Program-made: the position numbers and the translations under genes
IMG/VR virus record: IMGVR_UViG_3300028388_001281
Coordinates: 1-41,674 of that record
DNA length: 41,674 bases
Strand: one strand, 5' to 3'
From: a virus
The notes under the pieces: model-generated
Database searches by the model: none
Told to the model about the DNA's origin: nothing
What the model saw: only the letters and a program-made list of their open reading frames with translations
Shown: piece by piece, positions 24,965 to 33,841 of the stretch
How the letters are laid out: each line of letters starts with the position of its first letter
Numbering within the stretch: position 1 is the first letter of the stretch

Positions 24965-25200
24965 AGCGTCTCTACGGGGTCGCCCGGCAATGGGGCATCC
25001 AACCGTCGGAGTTCTGGCGCATGTCGCCTTGGGAGTTCTGGGTTGAGTTCGACGCCCGGGCAGACCAGCACCGACGTACAAGTCGGACAGAAGTCGGAGG
25101 CCGCACGGTGCCGGTGAACGCCCTAGAGGAGGCGAAAGCCCGAGCTAGGAAGATCCACGCGGCCAAGAAGGGCAAGAAGGCACAGGAGGCCGCCGAGTGA
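24931..25200 (+). CDS. Tail assembly chaperone T extension, made by -1 frameshift
   Basis: After the slip, the frame encodes about 89 residues: RAKLQSWRGRVERLYGVA, then IQPSEFWRMSPWEFWVEFDA, and a basic helical end ARKIHAAKKGKKAQEAAE. The WRMSPWEFW element is typical of T-type tail chaperone domains. The frame has no ribosome site and its only ATG (25021) is inside that motif, so it should be made only as a fusion. The TGA overlaps the GTG start of the tape measure. Confidence 0.88.
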   Translation, partial: RAKLQSWRGRVERLYGVARQWGIQPSEFWRMSPWEFWVEFDARADQHRRTSRTEVGGRTVPVNALEEAKARARKIHAAKKGKKAQEAAE

Positions 25201-26990
25201 CACGTCTAGCCGCCTTACACGCTCGGATTACCGGAGATAGTTCCGGCTTCGTCACGGCCGCAGAGCAGGCCGAGGGGGCCGCTCGCAGCGCTTCCGGGGC
25301 CATGGGGGCGGCACAGGCACGCGGCGGCGCTCAGGGCTTGTCTGGGGCCGCCGCAAGCGCACGCGGGGCCCTGACTAAGCTATCCTCGTCGCCCGGCATG
25401 CGTATGCTTCCGATCCAGCTATCGCAGGTCGCACAGCAGGCGGCCGCCGGTGGCGGGGTCATGCGGGCGCTTTCGATACAGGCGGCGGATATCGGCCTCG
25501 CGTTCGGCGCGGTCGGCGCGGTCGTGGGTACGCTCGCGACCGTCGCCATGCCGCTTGTCATGAATGCTTTCTCGGACGCGGGCGACGAAGCCGACCGGTT
25601 CTCGGAAAGCCTAGACGCCCTTAAGGAAACGCAGGAGAGCCTGCAAGGTACGCTCGACATTCTCAATATGAGCATCGACGAGCTAATCGAGCGCTACGGC
25701 GAGGCGGCCGCAACCGTGCGCGGGTTCGCGGTCGATCTCGCACAGTTGCAATACCAACAAGCCGTCTCACAGGTGAACGAATTCGCCGTCGCGATCGACG
25801 ACGTGGGCGACGCCTTCATCCGGCAAGCGCGCCTCGGCGGCCCGGCCAGTGCCTCGGCGCGGGACTTCGCCGCAAGCCTAGGGCTCACGGCGATGGAGGC
25901 GCAGCGGGTTATCGCGGCCCTGACAGAGCTACAGGACGCCGAGGGGATCGACGCGCAGATCGCCGCCTCGCAGGAGCTAACCGAGCTATTCAACGAACTC
26001 GGGATCAGCGCCGACGATATCGACGGCTCGCTCGCCGATATCCAGATGGCGCTTTTGCAAGCCGGGATCGCCGGGGCCGAGTTCGAGCGGGTCATGGCAT
26101 TGGTTCGCGATCGGGCGAACGAAGCTGCAGACGCCGCCGCTCGGATCCCGGGCATGACCCGGGGGGATCCGGAGGCGCTTTCCGGGTTCAGCGGCGAGGA
26201 GCTTCTGCCGCCGGAATACTACAGCGAAGATAACGACGACGAGCGGCGGCGCGGTGGCGGCGGCGGCCGGGCCCGGCCGGAAGACGTGTTCGAGCGCGAC
26301 CTAGAGGCCTTGCAGGAGCAGCTAGAAGCCGAAATGCAGACGGAGAAGGAGGCGCACGACGAACGCCTCGCCATGCTGCAAGAGGCGCTCGAAAAGGAGC
26401 TTATCACGCAAGAGGAGTATCACAGCCTCATGGAGGCCGAGCGCGAGCGGTTCCACAACTCGCTTTCGGGCATGGACGTTTATCGCTACGGCAACGGCCT
26501 GCAAATGGCCGAGCAGTTCATGGGAGATATGGCGAACGCCTTCGCGAGCGGTAACGAGCAGATGATGCGGATATCGAAGGTGTTCGGCGCGGCCGAGAGC
26601 CTCATAAACGCATGGCGCACGTTCTCGCAGGTTATGGCGGATCCGTCGCTTCCGTGGTTTGCCAAGCTTCCGGCGGCGATCTCGCTCCTCGGCTCGGCCA
26701 TGCAAGCCGTGTCGGCGATCCAAGGGGTCGGCAAGGGCGGATCCGGCCGTCGGTCGGTCGGCGGTGGCGGTGGCGGTGGCGGTGGCGGCGCAGCGGCCGC
26801 AGCGGCCGCAGCACCGGCGAACGCAGGCGAGGTGGTCGGCGGCGGTGGCGGCCGGGTCGGCCCTGCGGTATCCCTGACCCTGATCGGCGATCGCGGCTTC
26901 TCCCGGGCGCAGGTTGTGCAGATCGCCGAGGCGCTCAACGAAGCGGGCACCGACGGGCAACAGTTGATCGAGATCAGGGGGCGCAGATGA
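25197..26990 (+). CDS. Tail tape measure protein
   Basis: A 597-residue protein with a GTG start overlapping the T-extension stop. It is Ala-rich and helical with repeated coiled-coil segments (DALKETQESLQGTLDILN; EQLEAEMQTEKEAHDE). Hydrophobic stretches lie near residues 95-125 (AADIGLAFGAVGAVVGTLAT) and 475-515. A polyglycine-alanine linker follows (near 520-545). At about 1.5 angstrom per residue the tail would be roughly 85-90 nm, short for a siphovirus. The membrane segments may help DNA entry. Confidence 0.9.
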   Translation: MTRLAALHARITGDSSGFVTAAEQAEGAARSASGAMGAAQARGGAQGLSGAAASARGALTKLSSSPGMRMLPIQLSQVAQQAAAGGGVMRALSIQAADIGLAFGAVGAVVGTLATVAMPLVMNAFSDAGDEADRFSESLDALKETQESLQGTLDILNMSIDELIERYGEAAATVRGFAVDLAQLQYQQAVSQVNEFAVAIDDVGDAFIRQARLGGPASASARDFAASLGLTAMEAQRVIAALTELQDAEGIDAQIAASQELTELFNELGISADDIDGSLADIQMALLQAGIAGAEFERVMALVRDRANEAADAAARIPGMTRGDPEALSGFSGEELLPPEYYSEDNDDERRRGGGGGRARPEDVFERDLEALQEQLEAEMQTEKEAHDERLAMLQEALEKELITQEEYHSLMEAERERFHNSLSGMDVYRYGNGLQMAEQFMGDMANAFASGNEQMMRISKVFGAAESLINAWRTFSQVMADPSLPWFAKLPAAISLLGSAMQAVSAIQGVGKGGSGRRSVGGGGGGGGGGAAAAAAAAPANAGEVVGGGGGRVGPAVSLTLIGDRGFSRAQVVQIAEALNEAGTDGQQLIEIRGRR

Positions 26991-28240
26991 CTATTGCGAC
27001 CGAAGCCGGGTATACATGGGCGCAGGGAAAGCACGCTCGCCTTCTGCACGTCGGCAACAAGTTCGAGATCAAGACGATAACGCCGTCGGCCGAGGCCGTC
27101 ACCGGCAACGGCCAGCTAGTCGACAACGGCTTGACGGTAGATCGGTGGGTTCCGTTCGAGAACCAAGCCGTAGACGAAACGGCGTTCGACGCGGCGGCAT
27201 GGACGGCCACCAACGTGACGATCCAGAGCGACGAGAAAACGATCGTAGAGACGACCGACACCGGCGAGCACGATCTGTCGCAGGCGTTCACCTTCACGGC
27301 GGCCGAATGGATCGTCGCGTTCAAGGTCGAGCGGCGAACCGTGCCCGAAATACAGGTGCGCGCAAACGACGGAACCTCGACGTTCTCGTGTTTCTTCGAC
27401 TTGCGGGACAAGTCGGTCGGCACGGCAGCCGGTGGGGCCGTAGGGCAGATCATCGAACAAGAAGACGGATCGCTCTTGTGCTCGATCAGGTTTACGGCGG
27501 CGGCGGGAACCGGCGTGATCGAGCTTCTACTGTCCAACGGGTCGGAGACGGTCAGTTACGCGGGGTCGACGGATAATACGATCCTCGTGCGGCGCGCATA
27601 CACGCACCTCTCCTCTGCGACCCTGCGGCTCGACACGTTCCTCGCTCAGGGCGGGACATGTTTCGCCATTGGCGCGCATACGCTCGGTATGGCCGGGGCC
27701 CGGGTCACGTTCGAGCATGACAGCAACGGGGATGATACATGGACCTCGATCGGATCCGTCTCGCCGGATAACGACAGCGCGATCATGTTCTTTTTCTCCG
27801 AGATCACCTCGGACAGGTGGCGCGTGACGGTCGACAGGGGCGTCTTGCCCGAGATCGGGATCCTGTGGGTCGGAGATCCGCTAACGTTCGAGCGGCCGTT
27901 CTATGCGGGCTTTACCCCTGCCCGCATGAACCGCAGCACGGAGATCATCGCGAACATGAGCCGATCCGGCGAGCTTCTCGGCCGGTCGATCAAGCGAACG
28001 ATCTTGCTTGAGGATTACCAATGGATGAACCTGACCTATTCATGGGTCAGAGCTAACCTCGACGGCAAGAACGGCGTAATCCAGAGCCTAGAGGACAAGC
28101 CCGGTTTCATCGCATGGCGGCCCGAGTTGACCGACGACGCCTCTTACATCATGAGAGCGCAGCCGAGCGCGCCCATGTCCATGGGTTCGCGCGATCTGTG
28201 GTCATTCTCTATGAGCGTCGAGGTATATTCCTATGAGTGA
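26987..28240 (+). CDS. Distal tail (Dit-like) protein with a beta-sandwich insertion
   Basis: A 417-residue protein whose ATG overlaps the tape-measure stop. The N terminus (YTWAQGKHARLLHVGNKFE) and C terminus (NRSTEIIANMSRSGELLGRS, then WMNLTYSWVRANLDG) match the two halves of alphaproteobacterial-phage distal tail proteins. Between them, about residues 60-215, lies a beta-rich module (TNVTIQSDEKTIVETTDTG; WIVAFKVERR) that resembles head-spike-fibre or carbohydrate-binding sandwiches. I infer a tail-tip ring with an external binding module. Confidence 0.7.
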   Translation: MTIATEAGYTWAQGKHARLLHVGNKFEIKTITPSAEAVTGNGQLVDNGLTVDRWVPFENQAVDETAFDAAAWTATNVTIQSDEKTIVETTDTGEHDLSQAFTFTAAEWIVAFKVERRTVPEIQVRANDGTSTFSCFFDLRDKSVGTAAGGAVGQIIEQEDGSLLCSIRFTAAAGTGVIELLLSNGSETVSYAGSTDNTILVRRAYTHLSSATLRLDTFLAQGGTCFAIGAHTLGMAGARVTFEHDSNGDDTWTSIGSVSPDNDSAIMFFFSEITSDRWRVTVDRGVLPEIGILWVGDPLTFERPFYAGFTPARMNRSTEIIANMSRSGELLGRSIKRTILLEDYQWMNLTYSWVRANLDGKNGVIQSLEDKPGFIAWRPELTDDASYIMRAQPSAPMSMGSRDLWSFSMSVEVYSYE

Positions 28241-31200
28241 CGAGAACACGATCGGCCGCGAGCCGGTTCAAATTCTCGAAATCATCACGCCCAAGTGTGC
28301 ACTCACGCATGGGACCGCACCTTGCGAGGCGACGCAGACCGGATCTGGCAAGTGTTTCAACACGTCGAACACGTGCAACGATTTCGACAACTTCCAGTCG
28401 CAGCCGTTGTCGAACTTTACGCCGGATCTGGATCTTTCCAGCGGCGACACGATCGCGAGCGGAGATATCGATCGCACGGCCGACATAATGGTGGTCGCGG
28501 AGGTGCGGTTCCCGGCGAGCCCGAGCGGCACGATCTGGGAACAGGGCGGCTCGGCTGACGAAGGTGCTTATCTCGGGATAACCGGAACCGATCTCGTGTT
28601 TCGCGCAGGTGACGGCACCGTAGCCTCTGGGACGAATACGGGTAAAATTACCTCGCCAATCTCGAACTTTGCCGGGCGTTCGATCATCCTGATCGGGGAA
28701 ATCGACCTTACTGACGGCGCGGTGCGCCTGTGGGAGTTCGACACGATAGAGCTTGTGCTTACCAAGATCGGAGAGGACGCATTCACGCCACCACCTCCTC
28801 CCGGTGGCGGCAGCTTGGTTTCTGTCACCGGTGCGACAAGTGACACCGAGGTCGATATAGGCGGCACGATCTACCGGATCGTTGAGTTTGGCACGTCTGG
28901 CGGGAACATCTCGGTCGGCGGCGGGGAGACGCTCACCGGGGTTGAGTATACCCTTGTCGGCGGCGGCGGTGGCGCGGGCGGCGTGACGGGAACAACCGTC
29001 GCAGGCGGCGGCGGCGGCGGTGGCGAGGTCGTTTCGAATGTGGGCGGCACCGCGATAAGCATAAGCGGCACGACGAACGCAATCACGGTTGGCGCAGGCG
29101 GCGCGGGCGGCGGGCCGACAGACGCAACCGGGGCAGACGGCGGATCATCAACTTTTGCGGGCGTAAGCGCAGGCGGCGGCGGTGGCGGGGCGCTAGAAGA
29201 TAGCAACGCGAACACGGCAAGCAACGGCACCGGAGGCGGCGGCGGCGGTGGTAACGAGAGCGGCGGCATAGGAGGCACGTCAACCGGCACGGCGGGCGAT
29301 GGTGCGAACGGCGACGAAAGCGGTAACTCGGGCGGCGGCGGTGGCGGCGCAGGTGCGAATGCAAGTGGCCCGAACGGCGGCGACGGCGTGTCAAATTCGA
29401 TCACAGGCACCGCCACGTTCTACGGCGGCGGCGGTGGATCTGACGACGCAGATCTTGCGGCGGGCGGCACCGGTGGTCAAGGTGGCGGTGCAGACGGCAT
29501 AGACGATGCGACACCGGGCAGCACCGGCAACGCAGGAACCGACGGATTGGGCGGTGGCGGCGGATCGGGCGCGCCAGCGTCCAACGGCACCTTTACCGGA
29601 GGCGACGGCGGCGACGGCATCGCGATCATTCGCTGGCCCGTGGCTAACGAACCAGAGGAAGAGGTAGCAGGCGGCATCTGGGCCGGAGAGGACGGCGGTG
29701 CGATCGGCGAAGACGGCGGGTCGAATATCGTCACGGGCGAAGACGGTGGCACGTTCAACGGAACGGTTGTAGAGGTCAGGTTCTACGAAGGCCGGGGCGA
29801 AGACGACCTTAACACGAACCCGGATGGCTACCGGCAGCGCTACTTTTTCGACGACGGCCGTCGGGCAAAGCCGGGGGATCCCGGGCTCTACATTCTTCCG
29901 CTCCTCGGTGGGGCGCAGCCGGTCGGATCTCGGATCAACGTTACCGGGGCCGATCAGAGATACGAGCCGCTCGGCCGTCGGGCGTATCTGGGGGCCGAAT
30001 TCAAGGACGCGCCGCACTCCGATTTCCCCTACGATCCGTATCTTTCCGACCGGAACTACAACCCGCTCGATCGCTCGACGTTCTGGGCGAAATGGCTGAT
30101 CCGCAACAAGTTCGGCAAGACCCGGGCAGTCGTGCGCCTATACCACGGGTACGACGGCCAAAACCTCGCCGACATGCAACAGCAACTATACGTTCTGGAC
30201 GCGATCGAATGGTCCCGGGAAAGCGTATCGATGCGGTGCCGGGATTACCTGTCCTTGACAGAGTTTCGCCGCACACAGGTTCCCGCTCCTTCCCCGGGCA
30301 AGCTTGAGGCCGATATCCTCGCGGCGGATACGAGCTTCGACCTGAGCGGCGACCAGACCGGCAATTATCCGGCCTCGGGCACCTTGCGGATCGATGAAGA
30401 GCTTATGACCTACACGGGCCCGGTAACGTATGACGCCGGGTCTGATACGACGACGATCGCGAACGTGACCCGGGGCACGGATGGATCTACGGCGGCGGAT
30501 CATGACGCCGACGAGGGCGTACAGTTGTGCCGCAGGTACACAAACGCACGGATCGACACGGTTCTCGAAGACCTGATCGTAAACGACGCGGCCGTGCCCG
30601 CTCAGATCGTGGATCTCGCCAAGTTCACAAGCGAACGCGACGAATATCTCGATGCTTACGAACTCACGACCTTGATCTCAGAGCCGACCGGGGTCGATCA
30701 GTTGATCGGGGAAATTGCCGAGCAATGTTCTTTCTATATCTGGTGGAACGAACGGCGGCAGATCGTGGATATGCAGGCGATCCGGCCGCTCGACGGGGTA
30801 GATGCGGCATTTACTCAGGAACGTGATATAATCTCGGACACTTTTGAAATCGTTGAGCGTCCCAAGGAAAGGCTCACGACGATTTCTTTCTACTATAACC
30901 CGCGAGATCTCGCCGGGGATCTGTCGAAGCCGGTGAATTACAAAAACCAGCTTGTCGTTTCCAATTCGACGGTGCAGGCAATCGATCGCTATGGCCGGTT
31001 GCCGCAGACCCGGGAAGTGTTCTCGCGGTGGCTCACGACAGAGGCACAGGTAAACCAGACGGCGAGCCGATACTCCCTGCGCTATGCAGACGTGCCCTTC
31101 TACGTGTCGTTTATGGTCGACGCCAAGGATCGGCAGATCTGGGTTGGCGACTTCGTGTCGATCTCGCACGATTTTATCGTCGACGCCCGGGGCAATCGAG

Positions 31201-31418
31201 CCCTGCGTCGGTGGCTAGTGGTCGAGGCCGAGGAGATCGAACCCGGGCACGCTCAGAGGCTTGTATGTGTAGACGTTACTCTCGACGGCCAGATCTACCG
31301 GATCACGGAGAACGGGATCGGGAGCTACACGGCCGCATTGTTCGCCGAGGGGAATGCGTTCATAACGGATAACAATGGCCTGAACCCGGATGGCACGACC
31401 GGGGCGACCATAGCGTAA
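28233..31418 (+). CDS. Central tail hub with inserted LamG-like and polyglycine domains
   Basis: A 1061-residue protein. The N terminus (EPVQILEIITPKCALTHG, with a Cys cluster) and residues about 500-1061 match the tail-hub family of alphaproteobacterial phages (YDPYLSDRNYNPLDRSTF; IEWSRESVSMRCRDY; TYTGPV, VTRGTDG). Two modules interrupt it. Residues about 70-190 look like a LamG/concanavalin fold (IMVVAEVRF; GTIWEQGG; ILIGEIDLTDG). Residues about 229-470 are extremely Gly-rich, starting YTLVGGGGGAGG and ending GDGIAIIRWPV, resembling polyglycine-II sandwich receptor-binding domains. I infer host-binding domains grafted on the hub. Typical homologues lack these. Confidence 0.85.
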   Translation: MSDENTIGREPVQILEIITPKCALTHGTAPCEATQTGSGKCFNTSNTCNDFDNFQSQPLSNFTPDLDLSSGDTIASGDIDRTADIMVVAEVRFPASPSGTIWEQGGSADEGAYLGITGTDLVFRAGDGTVASGTNTGKITSPISNFAGRSIILIGEIDLTDGAVRLWEFDTIELVLTKIGEDAFTPPPPPGGGSLVSVTGATSDTEVDIGGTIYRIVEFGTSGGNISVGGGETLTGVEYTLVGGGGGAGGVTGTTVAGGGGGGGEVVSNVGGTAISISGTTNAITVGAGGAGGGPTDATGADGGSSTFAGVSAGGGGGGALEDSNANTASNGTGGGGGGGNESGGIGGTSTGTAGDGANGDESGNSGGGGGGAGANASGPNGGDGVSNSITGTATFYGGGGGSDDADLAAGGTGGQGGGADGIDDATPGSTGNAGTDGLGGGGGSGAPASNGTFTGGDGGDGIAIIRWPVANEPEEEVAGGIWAGEDGGAIGEDGGSNIVTGEDGGTFNGTVVEVRFYEGRGEDDLNTNPDGYRQRYFFDDGRRAKPGDPGLYILPLLGGAQPVGSRINVTGADQRYEPLGRRAYLGAEFKDAPHSDFPYDPYLSDRNYNPLDRSTFWAKWLIRNKFGKTRAVVRLYHGYDGQNLADMQQQLYVLDAIEWSRESVSMRCRDYLSLTEFRRTQVPAPSPGKLEADILAADTSFDLSGDQTGNYPASGTLRIDEELMTYTGPVTYDAGSDTTTIANVTRGTDGSTAADHDADEGVQLCRRYTNARIDTVLEDLIVNDAAVPAQIVDLAKFTSERDEYLDAYELTTLISEPTGVDQLIGEIAEQCSFYIWWNERRQIVDMQAIRPLDGVDAAFTQERDIISDTFEIVERPKERLTTISFYYNPRDLAGDLSKPVNYKNQLVVSNSTVQAIDRYGRLPQTREVFSRWLTTEAQVNQTASRYSLRYADVPFYVSFMVDAKDRQIWVGDFVSISHDFIVDARGNRALRRWLVVEAEEIEPGHAQRLVCVDVTLDGQIYRITENGIGSYTAALFAEGNAFITDNNGLNPDGTTGATIA

Positions 31419-31430
31419 AGGAGAGCGAGC

Positions 31431-32303
31431 ATGGCAGTCGCATGGACAGACATAACCAACGCGCAGGTTGCCGCAGGTGCGGCGGTGACGACTGCGCTTA
31501 TGACCGCGTTGCGGGACAATCCGGAAGGGATCGCGCAGCGGGCAAGCGGTGCACCCAAGATCTTCGGCGTGCCATACGATTTTCAAGAGTTCACCACGTC
31601 AGGCACATGGAACAAGCCAAGCAATGCTGAAACGGGCGACGAGGTTTTGATACAAATCGTAGGTGGAGGCGCGTCTGGTGAGAGAAATGGCGGAAACGCC
31701 CCGGTGGACGGCGGCAAGGGCGGTGCGGGGTTCATTTTCCGTTTCGAAATTGACCGGGTACCTTCGACCTTGTCGATCGGGTCTGTCGGCGCAGGCGCTT
31801 CATCGACTGGTGCCGTGGTGGCCGGTGGGGATACCGTTATCGGCTCCAACCTAGACGAGTTTTACTTCAAGGCAGCGGGCGGTCCCTCTTCGAGCAGATC
31901 TGCACCAAACGGCGTATTCCACAAAGACGAAGACTCAGAAATCTTTGGCATTTACGGCGACCAGATAAACGACCCACAAGGCATATATGGAGACAGCCAG
32001 TTAACCGGAGGAGGCGGCGGTGGTGCCGGGAGCACAGGCGATGCAGACAGTGGCGGCTGTAGTTTTTTCGGCGGCGGCGGAGGCGGCGGTGGCTACGCCA
32101 CCACCACCAGCGCTATGGGCGGCGGTGGGCCTTCTTACATGGCAGGGTCGGGAGGAAATGCGGTAACTATATCCGCCGACGACGGCGAGCAAGATGGCCA
32201 TTTCCCCGGGGGCGGGGGCGGCGGCGTTGAAGAAAGTGCCGCCGCAGCGGCAGGATCAGGCGCAGACGGTGTCGTGCGTATCTGGTGCATAAAGAATGGC
32301 TAA
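31431..32303 (+). CDS. Tail fibre with glycine-rich C-terminal domain
   Basis: A 290-residue protein. The start WTDITNAQVAAGAAV, LRDNPEGIAQRASGAPKI is the common N-terminal module of tail-tip fibres. Then FTTSGTWNKPSNAETGD and LIQIVGGGASG open a Gly-rich domain that ends GSGADGVVRIW. The order of elements parallels the Gly-rich module inside the hub, so both are probably the same adhesin fold. Likely receptor-binding fibre. GGAGAGCGAGC precedes the ATG. Confidence 0.8.
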   Translation: MAVAWTDITNAQVAAGAAVTTALMTALRDNPEGIAQRASGAPKIFGVPYDFQEFTTSGTWNKPSNAETGDEVLIQIVGGGASGERNGGNAPVDGGKGGAGFIFRFEIDRVPSTLSIGSVGAGASSTGAVVAGGDTVIGSNLDEFYFKAAGGPSSSRSAPNGVFHKDEDSEIFGIYGDQINDPQGIYGDSQLTGGGGGGAGSTGDADSGGCSFFGGGGGGGGYATTTSAMGGGGPSYMAGSGGNAVTISADDGEQDGHFPGGGGGGVEESAAAAAGSGADGVVRIWCIKNG

Positions 32304-32315
32304 GGGAGAGGGCCG

Positions 32316-33158
32316 ATGCAAATCGAATATGAACGCGGCGTAATTGTCGACGAGGAAGGGTTTTTCCTTGGCGCGGTCAAGTGGGAAAAAGGAACGCCCG
32401 CTCCTGACCTCAAAACCGCGCGAGGCGATGGGACAAATGCATATCGGTTGCGCCTTTTGACCGAAGCCGAAGCGATCGAGAACCCAAACCCAAACGGGCG
32501 GTGGGACTTCAAGGCGAAAAAGTGGATCGCACCGGACGTACCGATCTGGATCGTCAACCGGAGGCGGGACAAACCTATCGGCACGCTCGCCGGTTCGCGC
32601 ATGATCTTTGCCGGTCGGCCACCACGTGTGGCGGATTATCAAGAGATAATCACGACGCCACCACCTGAAATGCGAAGAGGGCGAAAGCCTATTTACGACT
32701 TCACGACAAACGAATGGATTAGCCCGGTCACGGTTGCCACGTTCGACGACGCGGGCGTATGCACGAACGTCATAGTCAAGGAACGCCTTGAGGGCGGCGA
32801 CGAGGAACCTTTCGAGGTTGAGAACGAGCTAGGACGGCGCGCGCCGATTTCCCCGGGCGAGCCGAGGGACGGCGGGCATCCGGCTCGTTACCGGAGCGTG
32901 CCGGTTCGCTTCCTGCGCAGGTCGCTACAGGAGCGTAATCTCCTGCAACCCTTCGTTCAATTCCTAGAGGGCAAGGGGTTTACTGCCGACGACTTCGACA
33001 GGCTGGAAACGATCAGCCTCAACAATAAGCTCTTGCGCGAGTTCGTTACGGCGCAGGGGTTCACGATCCAGCAGGTATACAACGCCTTGCAGCGGGACGC
33101 CGAACAGCGACAAGAGCAGGAACTAGGGAAGCGTCGCCAGTTGGCCGCGCAGGAGTAA
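32316..33158 (+). CDS. Tail-fibre-associated protein with two W/Y-D-F repeats
   Basis: A 280-residue protein. Two related elements, RWDFKAKKWIAP and IYDFTTNEWISP, lie about 70 residues apart, like modules in fibre or fibre-chaperone proteins. The C-terminal third is helical and charged (FVQFLEGKGFTADDFDRLE; QRDAEQRQEQELGKRRQ). Position after the fibre suggests fibre assembly or a second tail appendage. Family not recognised. Confidence 0.6.
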   Translation: MQIEYERGVIVDEEGFFLGAVKWEKGTPAPDLKTARGDGTNAYRLRLLTEAEAIENPNPNGRWDFKAKKWIAPDVPIWIVNRRRDKPIGTLAGSRMIFAGRPPRVADYQEIITTPPPEMRRGRKPIYDFTTNEWISPVTVATFDDAGVCTNVIVKERLEGGDEEPFEVENELGRRAPISPGEPRDGGHPARYRSVPVRFLRRSLQERNLLQPFVQFLEGKGFTADDFDRLETISLNNKLLREFVTAQGFTIQQVYNALQRDAEQRQEQELGKRRQLAAQE

Positions 33159-33165
33159 AAAGGGC

Positions 33166-33831
33166 ATGACTCTGAAGCAGCGCATAGACGCAGATGGTAT
33201 GGGAATGCGGTGGATCCGGACTGCGGCCACGACGATAACGGCGATCGCAGCCGCAGCCGTTGTCCTGTGGTCGGCGATCACGTGGACCATAGGGCCTCGG
33301 ATGACCGAATGGGCCGAGAGCCTCGTTATGACGGCGACCCTAGAGCAGCGCCGGGAGATCGAGCAGGTCGCGGGCCACCTTGACCGGCTCGACGGTGTCG
33401 TCGAGGCGCTAGAGCAGACGACGAGCCGTCTCGCCGAGGCTTCCTTGATCAACCCCGCGCCCTCTTGGCGGTTCGACCCGGTCGAGACGTTAATCTCTGA
33501 CGGGGAGATCGGCGGCGAGGTCACGATAAGCGCAGCGGGGTACAAGCTGAGAGATTGCGGCGTGCCTCAGGTCGATCTGTATTTCGTCAACGGCTCGGGC
33601 GTCTACCATCGCTTTACGGATAGCTCGCTCCTGACGCCTGACGGGCGCGGCGTCGCGGCACCGGTCAACCCGGATCGCCTTTACCGGATCAACTACACGG
33701 CGACGATCCCGGTCGACGACAACGTGTCTCCCGGTCGTGCCCGAGGCTACATTTCCGTCACCTATCCGGACGCATGCCCGGCCGTGCAACCGGCCGTAGC
33801 CGGGCCCTTGCAATTCCGGATCACAGGCTAG
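33166..33831 (+). CDS. Membrane-anchored protein with coiled coil and beta domain
   Basis: A 221-residue protein. A single membrane segment at about residues 20-42 (AATTITAIAAAAVVLWSAIT) follows a short basic start. A coiled coil comes next (EQRREIEQVAGHLDRLDGVVE) and then a beta-rich domain (WRFDPVETLISDGEIGGEV; VDLYFVNGSGVYHRF). It lies between fibre and endolysin genes. It could be a lysis-associated protein or a virion-independent envelope protein; no spanin lipobox is present. Confidence 0.6.
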   Translation: MTLKQRIDADGMGMRWIRTAATTITAIAAAAVVLWSAITWTIGPRMTEWAESLVMTATLEQRREIEQVAGHLDRLDGVVEALEQTTSRLAEASLINPAPSWRFDPVETLISDGEIGGEVTISAAGYKLRDCGVPQVDLYFVNGSGVYHRFTDSSLLTPDGRGVAAPVNPDRLYRINYTATIPVDDNVSPGRARGYISVTYPDACPAVQPAVAGPLQFRITG

Positions 33832-33841
33832 GGGGTATCCA

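Noticed and set aside
28871-29416. Proline-rich antisense frame and apparent tandem repeats in the Gly-rich part of the hub
   Set aside because: Both come from GGC/GGT codon runs of the hub. The repeats are not regularly spaced and are not a CRISPR array or a separate gene.
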